From Azoarcus_F sp036734105 (lineage in GTDB: Bacteria > Pseudomonadota > Gammaproteobacteria > Burkholderiales > Rhodocyclaceae), in the NCBI GenBank assembly GCA_036734105.1, contig DAIMZH010000012.1, positions 1 to 64,000 of the forward strand: a DNA stretch of 64,000 nucleotides. The letters run 5' to 3'. Position 1 is the first letter of the stretch. Every line of letters begins with the position of its first letter. Positions 32,541-40,971 of this stretch are shown here, one piece after another. The translations under genes and the position numbers were made by a program. The notes beneath the pieces are model-generated. The model searched no databases and was not told where the DNA came from. It saw only the letters and a program-made list of their open reading frames with translations.

Positions 32541-33944
32541 ATGGATCTTGGTGAAGCAAGTCGCATTGCAACAGGTCCCGGTCGGCGCATCGCTGTGGTG
32601 GGTTCCGGTATTTCCGGACTGGCTACTGCTTGGCTTCTGTCACGTGACCACGCGGTCACCCTGTTTGAGTCCGGCGACTATTTTGGTGGTCACACGAACA
32701 CCGTGGATGTGACACTTGAAAGGCAATCCTTTGGTGTGGATACCGGCTTTCTGGTTTTCAACCGCAAGACCTATCCCAACTTGTGCGCTATGTTTGCGTT
32801 GCTGGGTGTGCCGGTGGTCGAATCCGAGATGTCGTTTTCAGTAAGCCTGGAACAACCAGACGTCGAATGGGCTGGGTCGGACCTCAGTACCGTGTTCGCC
32901 CAGCGCAGCAATTTGCTGAAGCCGAGCATGTGGAGAATGCTGGCGGACATTATTCGCTTTAATCGCGAGGCCACTCGGTTGGCAAGGAGCGGCGACCTGA
33001 CCGACGTGCCTCTCGGACACTGGCTGCTGGAACGCGGTTTCAGCAGCATTTTTCGTGATCGCTACCTGCTTCCCATGGCAGCCGCGATCTGGTCCTGCCC
33101 AACTGCCACCATGCTCGATTACCCGGTAGCAACCTTTGTCCGGTTTTGTCACAACCACGGCTTGCTTCAAGTCAGCGACAGGCCAAAATGGATGACGGTC
33201 AAGGGCGGAGCACGGGAATATGTACGGCGTATCGTCCAAGAGTTGCCGGATGCGCGCAAGCGCTGTCCGGTCGGTCGTGTCATGCGGGACGAGTCCGGGG
33301 TGTGGATATCGAGCGTACGCGGTACCGAGCGTTTCGAGGAGGTTGTGCTTGCCTGCCATAGCGATCAGTCACTGCGTATTCTTGGTGATGAGGCAACACC
33401 GGCTGAGCGCAGTCTTCTTTCTGCAGTCCCGTACCAGAAAAATCGTGCCGTGCTGCACACTGATATCAGCCTGCTACCGCGTCGCCAAAAGGTATGGTCG
33501 GCGTGGAATTACATGGCTGGCATGGAGACCGAAGCGCAGCAGCCGGTGTCGGTCAGCTACTTGCTCAATGTGCTGCAGCCGTTGCCAACCGATACGCCGG
33601 TGATTGTGTCGCTCAACCCACATCGTGAACCTGCTGCGCGTCACGTGATTCGCAGCTTTGACTATGAGCACCCGGTTTTTGATCGCGCGGCGATCGATGC
33701 ACAACAGCGCCTGAACAGCATACAGGGACGCAAACGTACCTGGTTTGCCGGTGCGTGGACGGGCTACGGTTTCCATGAGGATGGGCTCAAATCAGCGTTG
33801 GATATTGTTGAGCGATTGGGAAGTACGGTGCCGTGGCGTGAGCCGCTCAACGGTTCAATCGTGCGTGGTTCTGGCAGTTTGTCTGATGCTGATGACCACA
33901 AAACCCGCACGCAAGCGCAGCAAAAAGCGCGGAGCCTGGCATGA
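32541..33944 (+). CDS. FAD-dependent amine-oxidase-type oxidoreductase (COG2907)
   Basis: 467 aa. Dinucleotide-binding VVGSGISGLATAWLLSRDH near the N terminus, followed by FESGDYFGGHTNTVDV and a C-terminal WFAGAWTGYGFHEDGLKSAL that closes the FAD site. This is the predicted NAD/FAD-binding protein always found with DUF1365 and Cfa-like genes in photo-oxidative-stress clusters, where related enzymes act on membrane fatty acyl chains. The exact reaction here is not readable from sequence. GGGGGAG lies just before the ATG. Overlaps DUF1365 by 4 nt (ATGA). Confidence 0.88.
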   Translation: MDLGEASRIATGPGRRIAVVGSGISGLATAWLLSRDHAVTLFESGDYFGGHTNTVDVTLERQSFGVDTGFLVFNRKTYPNLCAMFALLGVPVVESEMSFSVSLEQPDVEWAGSDLSTVFAQRSNLLKPSMWRMLADIIRFNREATRLARSGDLTDVPLGHWLLERGFSSIFRDRYLLPMAAAIWSCPTATMLDYPVATFVRFCHNHGLLQVSDRPKWMTVKGGAREYVRRIVQELPDARKRCPVGRVMRDESGVWISSVRGTERFEEVVLACHSDQSLRILGDEATPAERSLLSAVPYQKNRAVLHTDISLLPRRQKVWSAWNYMAGMETEAQQPVSVSYLLNVLQPLPTDTPVIVSLNPHREPAARHVIRSFDYEHPVFDRAAIDAQQRLNSIQGRKRTWFAGAWTGYGFHEDGLKSALDIVERLGSTVPWREPLNGSIVRGSGSLSDADDHKTRTQAQQKARSLA

Positions 33945-34744
33945 AGAGTCCGGGCGACCGAAAGGGAGCACGCCGCGCTGCGCTTGACGCAACAGTCTGC
34001 TTTGGCGCAGTCATGCACGAGCGTCACGCGGTTTCGCACAACCGTTTTGTTTACCCCGGAGCCTTCCTGCGCTTGCCATTGAGTCGGCTTGACGAACTCG
34101 ACGTAGCGTTATTGGGCATTGAACAGCCAAGTGTGTTCTCCTTTCGGAGTTCAGACCACGGCGCTCGTGATGGCACGCCCTTGCTGCCTTGGATCCGGCA
34201 TCTGCTCTCCATGCAGGGTCTGGCCGATGTGGCCGACGGGGAGGTGATGCTACACACCATGCCGCGCATGTTTGGCTATGTGTTCAACCCGGTCAGTTTC
34301 TGGTTTTGTCATGACGTGTCAGGCGAACTGAGGGTGGTTCTGGCTGAGGTGAACAACACCTTTGGCGAGACTCACCGCTATCTCGTGCACCATGACGATC
34401 TGAGCATGATTCAACATGGCGACGAGTTTCTAGCCAAAAAAGTGTTTCATGTCTCGCCCTTTTTTCCGGTCAGCGGTGAATACCGCTTCAGATTTGAGTC
34501 ACATGAAGGCTTGCACGCCGTATCGATTGACTACTACGACAACGGACAGCTTCAGTTGTGCACACGCGTTGCCGGCCGTGCTCAGCCGCTTGATGGCCAT
34601 GCCATGCGCCGTTGGTTGCTACGTTTGCCCCTGATGACTTTTGGTGTGATGGCCCGCATTCACTGGCAGGCAATGCGGTTATGGTTAAAAAAGGTGCGTT
34701 TCCACCGTAAGCCGACCCCACCCCTTGAGGAGACGACAACATGA
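33941..34744 (+). CDS. DUF1365 family protein
   Basis: 267 aa. Family features include VMHERHAVSHNRFVYP, HTMPRMFGYVFNPVSFWFCH, VNNTFGETHRY and KVFHVSPFFPVSGEY. DUF1365 proteins (COG3496) occur almost only beside the FAD oxidoreductase and Cfa-like genes, so a shared lipid-modifying pathway is likely; the reaction is not established here. Overlaps both neighbours by 4 nt (ATGA), making the three genes translationally coupled. Confidence 0.88.
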   Translation: MKSPGDRKGARRAALDATVCFGAVMHERHAVSHNRFVYPGAFLRLPLSRLDELDVALLGIEQPSVFSFRSSDHGARDGTPLLPWIRHLLSMQGLADVADGEVMLHTMPRMFGYVFNPVSFWFCHDVSGELRVVLAEVNNTFGETHRYLVHHDDLSMIQHGDEFLAKKVFHVSPFFPVSGEYRFRFESHEGLHAVSIDYYDNGQLQLCTRVAGRAQPLDGHAMRRWLLRLPLMTFGVMARIHWQAMRLWLKKVRFHRKPTPPLEETTT

Positions 34745-35982
34745 ACACCATGGAACAGGTACTGGGCAGATACTGCCCGCAACAACATGCCAGCCTGCCA
34801 CGCTCTGCAAGACTGGCTTTCGGATTGCTCGACCAGCTAGAGCATGGTGCGCTGGCGGTGAGTCTGCCCAACGGCGAGTCACTGAGAGTGGGGCACGGAC
34901 CTTTGGTCGCCCAGTTTCGGCTGCGCAGCTTCGACACGCTCGACCGTGCTTTGGCGACAGGCGATATCGGTCTTGCCGAGGCTTGGATGGATGGCGACTG
35001 GGAAACAGACGATCTGGCTGCCTTGCTTGTGCTGTTGTCGCGCAACCGTGAAGCGTTGGGGCGTGCGGTTTACGGTCGGTCACTGCAGCTTGTCGGGCAT
35101 CGGTTGTGGCACCTGCTGCGCGCTAACACCAAGACCGGATCGCGCCGCAACATCGAGGCGCACTACGACCTCGGCAATGACTTCTATTCGCTCTGGCTGG
35201 ACAGCACCATGACGTACTCGGCTGCCATCTTTGATACGCAATCCGACTCATTGGAGTCAGCGCAGCTTCGGAAATACCGCCGCATTCTGGATCGGCTGGG
35301 CGCGACTGCGGGCCAGACCATTCTTGAGGTCGGCTGCGGCTGGGGCGGTTTCGCCGAAGTGGCCTGCCGGGAATATGGTTGCACTGTACTTGGCCTCACC
35401 CTGTCCCCGTCACAACTTGCATATGCACGGCAGCGTGCGGAGCAGGGCGGTTTTGCTGACAAGGTGCGCTTTGAACTGTGTGACTACCGGGATGTACGAG
35501 GGCATTACGACCATGTCGTATCAATCGAAATGATTGAAGCGGTGGGTGAACGGTTCTGGCCAGTCTATTTTGACCAGTTAAGTGCGCTGCTGCGGCCCGG
35601 CGGACGCTGTGTTGTGCAGGCCATTACCATTCGTGACGATTTGTTCGGGGCATACCGGCGTGGCACAGATTTCATCCAGCGCTATGTCTTTCCCGGCGGC
35701 ATGCTACCCAGTCCGGCTGTCATACAGCGCCAGGCAGCGCGCGCCGGGCTAAAGGTGGATGGCGATTTTTCCTTTGGGGCAGATTACGCCAGAACGCTCG
35801 CCTTGTGGCATCAGGATTTTCAAAGTCAGGCTTCGGCGGTCAAGTCCCAAGCTTACCCGGAGGGCTTCTTGCGCATGTGGCGATTCTATCTGGCCTACTG
35901 CGAGGCTGGCTTCCGCACAGGAGACATCGATGTTCACCACTACGAATTTGTCCACGCCACGTCGACAAGCGATGCACGCTGA
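34741..35982 (+). CDS. cyclopropane-fatty-acyl-phospholipid synthase family methyltransferase
   Basis: 413 aa. The N-terminal lipid-binding region is followed by the SAM-dependent domain: RNIEAHYDLGNDFYSLWLDS, MTYSAA, ILEVGCGWGGFAE (SAM loop) and EMIEAVGERFWPVYF. CFA enzymes methylate double bonds of membrane phospholipid acyl chains; relatives in this gene context make methylated or furan fatty acids. Whether this one makes cyclopropane or another methylated product cannot be read. The 3' end overlaps the chalcone-isomerase-like gene. Confidence 0.9.
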   Translation: MNTMEQVLGRYCPQQHASLPRSARLAFGLLDQLEHGALAVSLPNGESLRVGHGPLVAQFRLRSFDTLDRALATGDIGLAEAWMDGDWETDDLAALLVLLSRNREALGRAVYGRSLQLVGHRLWHLLRANTKTGSRRNIEAHYDLGNDFYSLWLDSTMTYSAAIFDTQSDSLESAQLRKYRRILDRLGATAGQTILEVGCGWGGFAEVACREYGCTVLGLTLSPSQLAYARQRAEQGGFADKVRFELCDYRDVRGHYDHVVSIEMIEAVGERFWPVYFDQLSALLRPGGRCVVQAITIRDDLFGAYRRGTDFIQRYVFPGGMLPSPAVIQRQAARAGLKVDGDFSFGADYARTLALWHQDFQSQASAVKSQAYPEGFLRMWRFYLAYCEAGFRTGDIDVHHYEFVHATSTSDAR

Positions 35983-36580
35983 TCCTGACCGACACTTGCG
36001 GGCCCTGCGCTGGAGGGCGCTGCTACGCTGGCTGCTGCTCACCGCGCTGGTCAGCGCTATGATGGGAGCGGTCGTGGCCGTGCGTGCACAGTCCACCCCT
36101 GGATACCACCTTCCGATTGTGCAGAACCTCGCCGAACAAGGCTGGCGTCCCGTAGGGGAGGGTAGCCTGCGCTGGTTTGGATTCCGGGTCTACCGTGCTG
36201 CGTTGTGGACGCCTGCCGGGCAATCCTGGCAGGGTAGTGGTGAGTTTGCCTTGATCATAGAGTACCAACGCGACATCACCGCGCAGCGCCTGGTGGAAGC
36301 CAGCGTAACTGAAATGCGTCGCCTGACGCTGGCAGACGATACAAGGATCAGCGCATGGCGCCCCTTGCTTGAGCAGGCTTTTCCGGACGTGGTCGCTGGT
36401 GATGTGATTACCGGGGTGATGAAGGCCAACCGGGAGGTGCGCTTTTACCACGGCAACACCCTGACCGCGCATGTGTCGGATCCTGAGTTTGGTGAAGCAT
36501 TTTTCGGTATCTGGCTGGATGCGGAGACCCGCGAGCCTGGCTTGCGTGCGCAACTGCTTGGCGATGCAGGAGATGGTTGA
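35930..36580 (+). CDS. periplasmic chalcone-isomerase-like protein
   Basis: 216 aa. Signal-anchor or signal peptide (WRALLRWLLLTALVSAMMGA), then a domain with RWFGFRVYRAALWTP, ALIIEYQRDITAQRLVEASV and AFFGIWLDAET, as in the chalcone-isomerase-like family common in lipid-stress operons. These bacterial proteins are thought to bind fatty acids or related ligands and lack plant enzyme activity. ATG 35930 has AGGAG 6 nt upstream and lies 53 nt inside the Cfa-like gene; ATG 35972 is the alternative with an 11-nt overlap. Both keep the signal sequence. Confidence 0.8.
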   Translation: MFTTTNLSTPRRQAMHADPDRHLRALRWRALLRWLLLTALVSAMMGAVVAVRAQSTPGYHLPIVQNLAEQGWRPVGEGSLRWFGFRVYRAALWTPAGQSWQGSGEFALIIEYQRDITAQRLVEASVTEMRRLTLADDTRISAWRPLLEQAFPDVVAGDVITGVMKANREVRFYHGNTLTAHVSDPEFGEAFFGIWLDAETREPGLRAQLLGDAGDG

Positions 36581-37895
36581 AGCTGTGCGTGACGAGACTG
36601 AAGCGCCGGTTTTGAATACGGGCAACAGAGCACGCAGTTATGGAGCGACTGCCACCTTTGCCTATGGCATGTTTGGTTTGCCTCTAGCCTTTGCTGCATT
36701 ACCAATCTATGTGCATGTTCCAAAGCTCTATGCTGACGGACTTGGCATGTCGTTAAGTCTGGTCGGAGCGGTGCTGCTGGCAGTGCGTTTATGCGACGCG
36801 GTCACCGATCCTCTGCTAGGGTGGGCCAGCGACCGCTTGGCCAATCGCAAGCTGACAGTTTTATTGTCCCTCCCCTTGCTTGCCTTCGGCATGCTTGGAT
36901 TGCTGCAGCCGCCTGAAGGCGCGGGCGCGGGGTGGCTGGCTGGGAGTACATTGATCGTAACCCTCGGATTCTCGCTGGCCACCATCAATTACGCAGCCTG
37001 GGGAGCCGAAGCCGCGCATACACCCCTGGCACGCACACGAATAGTGGCGACTCGCGAAGCGGCTGCGCTCATCGGGGTGGTGCTGGCGGCTGCACTGCCT
37101 TCCGTGCTGGCCACTGATGAGCTTGAGGGCATTGGGCGACTGGTGTGGGTGTTTCTGCCGCTTTTGGTGCTTGGGGCAGCAGTTACCTTGCTGGCAACAC
37201 CCACACAGCGATCTGTGCGTGGTGAGTTCGCAACACCATTCCAAAATCTGCTTGGCGCGTTGCGCCACCGACCTTTTGCCTTGTTGTTATTGGTATTTTG
37301 CGCCAACGGCATCGCGGCAGCGATTCCTGCATCGCTGGTTCTGTTTTTCGTGGCAGACGTATTGCAGGCGCAAACCAGTGCCGGACTTTTTCTGGTGCTC
37401 TACTTTCTGGCCGGTGCAGCCAGTCTGCCTTTGTGGGTGAAGTTTTCTGCACGGGTTGGCAAATTGCGGGCATGGGCGCTGTCCATGGTGCTCGCCGTGT
37501 TCACTTTCGTTTGGGCGTTTGCCTTGGCTGCAGGGGATGTGTGGGCGTTTGCAGTCATCTGCGTGCTGTCTGGCGCTGCGTTGGGGGCAGACCTGAGTCT
37601 CCCGCCCGCCATGCTGGCTGACTTGTTGGCACGAGACACCAAAATGGACAATCCACAAGGCGGTGCATGGTTTGGTTGGTGGAACTTTGTTTCCAAAGCC
37701 AACCTTGCTCTGGCGGCGGGCGTGGCCTTGCCCTTGCTGGCCGCGCTTGGTTACGCCTCTGGCGGGCACGACCCACAAGGTCTGCTTGCGTTGTCAGTGG
37801 TCTATGCGCTTGTGCCTGTGGTGCTCAAGCTTTTTGCGTGTGCCTTGCTATGGCGCCTGCGTCACGAACTGGATTTTGAGGGAGCATTGAGATGA
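36564..37895 (+). CDS. MFS/GPH-type transporter
   Basis: 443 aa, about 12 transmembrane helices. The first half has DAVTDPLLGWASDRLANRK, the loop-2/3 motif of the glycoside-pentoside-hexuronide (MelB-like) family, and the second half a matching VLYFLAGAASLPLWVKFSARV. Membrane transporter of unknown substrate; within this operon it may move a lipid or pterin. The start is uncertain: ATG 36564 and 36573 are both inside the end of the preceding gene and neither has an ideally spaced ribosome site. Overlaps the DUF3833 gene by 4 nt (ATGA). Confidence 0.85.
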   Translation: MQEMVEAVRDETEAPVLNTGNRARSYGATATFAYGMFGLPLAFAALPIYVHVPKLYADGLGMSLSLVGAVLLAVRLCDAVTDPLLGWASDRLANRKLTVLLSLPLLAFGMLGLLQPPEGAGAGWLAGSTLIVTLGFSLATINYAAWGAEAAHTPLARTRIVATREAAALIGVVLAAALPSVLATDELEGIGRLVWVFLPLLVLGAAVTLLATPTQRSVRGEFATPFQNLLGALRHRPFALLLLVFCANGIAAAIPASLVLFFVADVLQAQTSAGLFLVLYFLAGAASLPLWVKFSARVGKLRAWALSMVLAVFTFVWAFALAAGDVWAFAVICVLSGAALGADLSLPPAMLADLLARDTKMDNPQGGAWFGWWNFVSKANLALAAGVALPLLAALGYASGGHDPQGLLALSVVYALVPVVLKLFACALLWRLRHELDFEGALR

Positions 37896-38428
37896 ATCTT
37901 TGCAAGATTGTCGGGCTGGGCTGGCTTGCGGGTGTTCTCGGTTTGGCCGGTTGTGGCTCGGTTGACATCGAGCGCTATGCCGAGCAGGCGCCGACGCTTG
38001 ACCTGCGCACATACTTCAACGGCACGCTCGACGCACATGGCATCTTTCAGGACAGGTCGGGGGAGGTCAAGCGCCGCTTTCATGTGGTGATCGAGGCCAG
38101 TTGGGAAGGCGATACCGGCGTGCTGGACGAGCACTTCACCTACGCGGATGGTGAAACCCAGCGACGGGTGTGGACCATTGTCGATCACGGAGCAGGCCGC
38201 TACACGGGCACAGCCGATGATGTGGTCGGCGAGGCTGTCGGCGAGGCGCGCGGCAACGCGCTGCGTTGGCGATATGTGCTCGCCTTGCCAGTCGATGGCA
38301 AGACCTACCATGTTGATTTCGACGACTGGATGTATCTGATGGACGATCAAGTCATGCTCAATCGCTCGGTGATGAGCAAGTTTGGCATTCGCCTCGGCGA
38401 GGTTGTTTTGTCATTTTACAAGCGTTAG
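37892..38428 (+). CDS. DUF3833 lipoprotein
   Basis: 178 aa. Signal peptide with lipobox LAGC (Cys21), so attached to a membrane by lipid. The mature part (YFNGTLDAHGIFQDRSGEVKRR-like start, then FTYADGETQRRVWTI and DDWMYLMDDQVMLNRSVMSK) matches DUF3833, a beta-rich family found in the same stress clusters. Function not established; lipid binding or transfer is inferred from the neighbours. Confidence 0.86.
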   Translation: MNLCKIVGLGWLAGVLGLAGCGSVDIERYAEQAPTLDLRTYFNGTLDAHGIFQDRSGEVKRRFHVVIEASWEGDTGVLDEHFTYADGETQRRVWTIVDHGAGRYTGTADDVVGEAVGEARGNALRWRYVLALPVDGKTYHVDFDDWMYLMDDQVMLNRSVMSKFGIRLGEVVLSFYKR

Positions 38429-38466
38429 CAGATTGCCCGGATTGCCCGGGTTAAGGACCGCAAGAC

Positions 38467-39273
38467 ATGGCACTGAACGAGCGTATTCTTGACTGGCACG
38501 GCAAGAGGGTGTGGCTGATCGGTGCCTCGACCGGCATAGGTGAAGCCTTGGCCTGCATGCTGAGTGCGCGTGGTGCACGCCTGGCGCTGACTGCGCGCAA
38601 TGCCGACAAGCTTGATCAGGTGGCCAGCAAGTGTGAGGGGGCACTGGCGCTTTCCTTCGATATCACCGAACCCGGTCGTCTGCAGCAGGCACACGACCAG
38701 CTATTGGACGAATGGAGCGGGATTGATCTCGTAGTGTTCAACGCAGGCACCTATCAGCCCTTGCATGCCGATGCGCTGACGCCCGAGCTGGCGCGTCAGA
38801 CGCTTGACGTCAATCTGCTCGGGGTAATGGATGGGGTGGCGGCAGTGGTGCCCACCTTGCTCAAGCAGGGGCGCGGCGGTATTGTCATCGTCGGTAGCGT
38901 TGCTGGCTATTGCGGGCTGCCAAAAGCCCTGGTCTATGGTCCGTCAAAGGCAGCGCTGATCAACTTTGCCGAATGCCTGTGGTTGGACATGGCGCCGCAC
39001 GGCGTATCAGTCTATCTTGTCAGCCCCGGCTTTGTGGCCACGCCACTGACCGCGCAGAACGATTTTCACATGCCCGCATTGCTGCAGCCCGAAGAGGCTG
39101 CGGAGGCTATAGTGGACGGGTTGGCTCGCGGCCTCTTCGAAATACACTTTCCACGGCGTTTTTCGGTGGTGCTCAAGTTGCTTCGATTACTACCCTACCG
39201 ATGGTTCTTCAAGGTGGTCAGCCGCATGACTGGTTCGCAAAAGGACGCAAATTATCCTGGATCGCATGGTTGA
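38467..39273 (+). CDS. short-chain dehydrogenase/reductase
   Basis: 268 aa. TGxxxGIG-type cofactor loop GASTGIGEALA, NAG in VVFNAGTY, the Ser in IVGSVAGYCG, and the YGPSKAAL active site. A basic, hydrophobic C terminus (VVLKLLRLLPYRWFFKVV) suggests membrane association. SDRs of this kind accompany the Cfa/DUF1365/FAD genes; a lipid carbonyl or hydroxyl substrate is plausible. 38 nt after the DUF3833 gene. Confidence 0.88.
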   Translation: MALNERILDWHGKRVWLIGASTGIGEALACMLSARGARLALTARNADKLDQVASKCEGALALSFDITEPGRLQQAHDQLLDEWSGIDLVVFNAGTYQPLHADALTPELARQTLDVNLLGVMDGVAAVVPTLLKQGRGGIVIVGSVAGYCGLPKALVYGPSKAALINFAECLWLDMAPHGVSVYLVSPGFVATPLTAQNDFHMPALLQPEEAAEAIVDGLARGLFEIHFPRRFSVVLKLLRLLPYRWFFKVVSRMTGSQKDANYPGSHG

Positions 39274-39305
39274 GCGCCTTGGGAGATTCAACTGAGGAAA
39301 TCAGC

Positions 39306-39758
39306 ATGATTCTGCCTGACACCTTCTTGCGGCAGCGGCTGGCCACGTTGGTTGAATGCTACCAAACCCTTTCGCCCGATACCGTCAGCAGTCTGGTCGC
39401 ATTGTACGCAACAGATGCGTCGTTCAAGGACCCATTCAACGACGTGTATGGCGTGGTGGCCATCGAACAGATTTTTCGTCATATGTTCGAGCAGGTCGAA
39501 CAGCCACGTTTCGTGGTCGATGAGTCACTGCTTGACGGCGATCAGGCGGTGTTGATCTGGCGTTTCATGTTTGAATCGGGCAAACGCCAGATTGCGGTGC
39601 AAGGCAGCTCACACCTTCGTTTTGATGCTGCAGGCCGGGTTAGCGTACATCGCGACTACTGGGATGCAGCAGGCGAACTCTATTCACAGTTTCCGCTCAT
39701 TGGTGGCCTGATGCGCTGGCTTTCCAGACGCTTGAGCGCGGGCAAGGTCGATAACTGA
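39306..39758 (+). CDS. NTF2/SnoaL-like protein
   Basis: 150 aa. A single-domain SnoaL-type fold: VSSLVALYATDASFKDPFND with the paired D-P motif, IFRHMFEQVEQPRFVVDE and VHRDYWDAAGELYS. Such proteins act as small isomerases, cyclases or ligand binders. GAGGAA lies 6 nt before the ATG. Last gene of the operon; no strong terminator follows it. A NTF2-like gene ends or begins the corresponding cluster in several gammaproteobacteria. Confidence 0.83.
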   Translation: MILPDTFLRQRLATLVECYQTLSPDTVSSLVALYATDASFKDPFNDVYGVVAIEQIFRHMFEQVEQPRFVVDESLLDGDQAVLIWRFMFESGKRQIAVQGSSHLRFDAAGRVSVHRDYWDAAGELYSQFPLIGGLMRWLSRRLSAGKVDN

Positions 39759-39856
39759 ACATCGTGCATTGCCACATTCAAAAAAGCTTATACACTCGAT
39801 TGCTGAAGTAGCTCGGGGAATAGGTAGCCTCTTACCACATGATGCGCTGCAACATA

Positions 39857-39870
39857 TTGATAAATATCAA
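39857..39870. promoter_or_regulatory. FNR/Anr-type binding site upstream of coxB
   Basis: TTGAT-AAAT-ATCAA, an exact match to the FNR consensus TTGAT-N4-ATCAA. It is 214 bp before the coxB ATG, in the only long gap ahead of the aa3 oxidase genes and 98 bp beyond the last gene of the lipid operon. An oxygen-responsive regulator at this site would fit either anaerobic repression or activation; the start site is not fixed, so the sign cannot be told. Confidence 0.75.
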
Positions 39871-39951
39871 AAAACGTGTTGCGATCGGCGAATCGACTGT
39901 GGCATGATCAATTCCATACAGGCGATTGACCGCGAACACTAGAAGATTCAA

Positions 39952-40028
39952 CAGTCTGAACACCAGACTGGCGCTTTGCAGGGATGGAGGAGACGCCTCC
40001 CATACTCATGGTCCGAACATACCGGACC
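39952..40028 (+). promoter_or_regulatory. hairpin-rich leader of coxB
   Basis: Three consecutive stem-loops: CAGTCTG/CAGACTG (39952-39958, 39964-39970), GGAGG/CCTCC with flanks (about 39982-40002), and GGTCCG/CGGACC (40010-40015, 40023-40028). They end 56 nt before the coxB ATG. None is followed by a U-run. They could form a structured 5' leader or a small RNA; I recognise no known riboswitch. Confidence 0.45.
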
Positions 40029-40084
40029 CGGCGCAAGCGGACTTTCGAGACCTGTCCGAACTAGGCAAGGATGGGGGTTGAGAC

Positions 40085-40900
40085 ATGCGTCTAGCCATTC
40101 GCTTGGCATTGTTGGTGTCGATGGTTGTGTTCTCCGTGCAAGCTTTTGCGCAGAGCCGGTATAACTTTCAGGAACCGGTTACCAGCGTTGCTGAGCAGAT
40201 TTACGGATTGCACACGCTCATGTTGATCATCTGTCTGGTGATTTTCATAGCCGTTTTTGGCGTGATGTTCTGGTCCATCTTCAAACACCGGAAGTCACGC
40301 GGTGCGACGGCCGCCAATTTCCATGAAAACACCACGGTCGAAGTCTTGTGGACCATCGTGCCGGTGTTCATCCTGGTCGGTATGGCCTGGCCAGCCACCA
40401 AGACCATCATCGACATGAAAGACACTTCGGAGCCGGATATCACCATCAAGGTGACGGGCTACCAGTGGAAGTGGGGCTACGACTATCTCGACGGGGATGG
40501 CAAGGGCATCAGTTTTGTGTCCAATCTGGCAACGCCACGGGCCCAGATCGTCGGCGACGAAGGCAAGGGCGAGCACTATCTGCTGGAAGTGGATAACCCA
40601 CTGGTGGTGCCAGTCGGGCAAAAGGTTCGACTGCTCATCACGGCCAATGACGTCATCCATTCGTGGTGGGTGCCTGCTTTTGGGGTCAAGCAGGATGCCA
40701 TTCCCGGCTTCATTCGAGATACCTGGTTTCGTGCTGATCAGGTGGGTATCTACCGCGGGGTATGTGCTGAGCTTTGCGGCCGGGATCACGCCTTCATGCC
40801 TATTGAAGTGCATGTCGTGTCGACAGATGACTATCTCGCCTGGACTGACGGCTTGAAGACGACTGACGTGGCGAAGGCTGCGATAGATGTCCAGGACTGA
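40085..40900 (+). CDS. coxB: cytochrome c oxidase subunit II
   Basis: 271 aa. Signal peptide (IRLALLVSMVVFSVQAFAQ), two transmembrane helices (about residues 40-62 and 85-105), then the periplasmic CuA domain with GYQWKWGYDY (electron entry) and HSWWVPAFGVKQDA plus CAELCGRDHAFM, supplying the CuA ligands. There is no C-terminal haem c domain, so this is aa3 rather than caa3. First gene of the cox cluster. Confidence 0.96.
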   Translation: MRLAIRLALLVSMVVFSVQAFAQSRYNFQEPVTSVAEQIYGLHTLMLIICLVIFIAVFGVMFWSIFKHRKSRGATAANFHENTTVEVLWTIVPVFILVGMAWPATKTIIDMKDTSEPDITIKVTGYQWKWGYDYLDGDGKGISFVSNLATPRAQIVGDEGKGEHYLLEVDNPLVVPVGQKVRLLITANDVIHSWWVPAFGVKQDAIPGFIRDTWFRADQVGIYRGVCAELCGRDHAFMPIEVHVVSTDDYLAWTDGLKTTDVAKAAIDVQD

Positions 40901-40971
40901 CAGCAAGACAATCAACTTGTAGCAATGGCAGGCGCTGCAACGCTGGCAGCGCACCAAGCGGAGGAAGCAGC

